A stretch of DNA of 64,000 nucleotides from Edolisoma coerulescens (Eukaryota > Chordata > Aves > Passeriformes > Campephagidae), in the NCBI GenBank assembly GCA_013397115.1, contig VWZW01006873.1, forward strand, positions 316,477 through 380,476, in the 5' to 3' direction. Both the position numbers and the translations under genes were made by a program. This document shows positions 63,476-64,000 of the stretch, piece after piece; the stretch's first letter is position 1; every line of letters begins with the position of its first letter. Under the pieces are notes generated by a model. It did not search any database, was not told the DNA's origin, and saw only the letters and a program-made list of their open reading frames with translations.

Positions 63476-63767
63476 TCTCAGGTCTGCCCTTCTTGTTATC
63501 GTTGTTGCTACAGCTGCCACTGTAGCACAGATCAAGAATTGTGTCTTTCCTCCAAAACTCTGTCTGTGAAAGTGATCCCAGAGATACTTCTGGGTCAATA
63601 TGCTGGCTTTTCCTGAGAAAAGAACCCCAAACATTTTCCTGCTTCTGAAACATATAGACTCCTTGATCTCTTTCGAGGTTCTCTAGCACCTTGGATACAA
63701 AACCTTCCATAGTTTCAGAAGAGTGCCCTGATTTAGGTTTCCTGCATTTCATAGCAAACACACTCAC
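63468..63767 (-). CDS. Candidate open reading frame beside CpG-rich patch, unidentified
   Basis: A minus-strand frame of 99 codons, MSVFAMKCRKPKSG at the start, with VLENLERDQGVYMF and RKSQHIDPEVSLGS in the middle and a polar end (SNNDNKKGRPESA). The composition is balanced and protein-like, unusual in this AT-rich window. An acceptor-like site (TTGCTATGAAATGCAG) lies within the first codons, so the true start might be a splice site. The frame ends just inside the CpG-rich patch. It could be a real exon, a retrocopy, or part of an endogenous retrovirus; I recognise no domain. Confidence 0.25.
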   Translation of the reverse strand: MSVFAMKCRKPKSGHSSETMEGFVSKVLENLERDQGVYMFQKQENVWGSFLRKSQHIDPEVSLGSLSQTEFWRKDTILDLCYSGSCSNNDNKKGRPESA

Positions 63768-64000
63768 GTTTAAAGCATGTGTAATTTACATGTTTGCTGA
63801 TGGATAATGACAATGATATTGATATTACTACTGCGACATTTGCTGAAGAAATGGTATTACTTTTCAGCATATTTACTTGCTTGCAGAGATGCATAATTTT
63901 CTCCTTAAATTATTCTTAAGAACCATGCTGATTCAAAGATGATAGTGCGTTTTTACTACAAATAAACTACAAATAAATGTAGACACATTTGGAAATGATA
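63768..64000. other. AT-rich end of window
   Basis: Nothing identified. Confidence 0.5.

Overview
This 64 kb window is AT-rich vertebrate nuclear DNA, and its repeats mark it as a bird, probably a songbird or relative. Seven chicken-repeat-1 (CR1) LINE fragments carry the avian CR1 3' end (direct repeats of ATTCTATG/ATTCTGTG type). Two solo retroviral LTRs belong to families that I know, from memory, to be common in avian genomes. A/C-rich low-complexity tracts recur. There is no operon, CRISPR array, tRNA, rRNA or compact gene. The window reads as intergenic DNA or a very large intron, with two assembly gaps (27150-27269 and about 62935-63312) and two isolated ambiguous bases (151 and 25918).

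Layout. 1-2 kb: plain AT-rich sequence, then a broken reverse-transcriptase fragment of an RTE-like LINE on the minus strand (about 2019-2260). 4.36-5.07 kb: CR1, plus strand. 9.38-9.47 kb: a candidate protein-coding exon. 9.5-25.7 kb: mostly unique sequence with A/C tracts, two blocks that look like conserved non-coding DNA, and a weak candidate terminal exon on the minus strand at 24.0-24.2 kb. 25.8-26.2 kb: CR1, minus strand. 27.0-27.15 kb: old CR1 tail running into a gap. 28.57-29.10 kb: 529 bp solo LTR. 29.5 kb: CR1 tail. 29.7-38.5 kb: unique AT-rich sequence. 39.4-39.76 kb: an unclassified repeat with a CR1-like tail, whose inverted partner lies at 52.73-53.09 kb. 40.12-41.57 kb: 1,447 bp solo LTR on the minus strand with a perfect 5-bp target-site duplication. 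43.2-43.8 kb: CR1. 47.39-47.55 kb: a second candidate coding exon, phase-compatible with the first. 50.8-52.1 kb: CR1 in which ORF1 is joined directly to the end of ORF2. 53.1-53.4 kb: CR1 tail. 53.4-62.7 kb: unique AT-rich sequence. 62.9-63.5 kb: a CpG-rich patch split by a gap, next to a 99-codon minus-strand reading frame.

The only evidence for a host gene is the pair of candidate plus-strand exons about 38 kb apart. They have good splice consensus sequences and matching phase, and could be two exons of one unidentified gene spanning the window. No gene symbol is offered. The most unusual items are this exon pair, the inverted pair of CR1-tailed repeats, and the interrupted CpG-rich patch near the right end.
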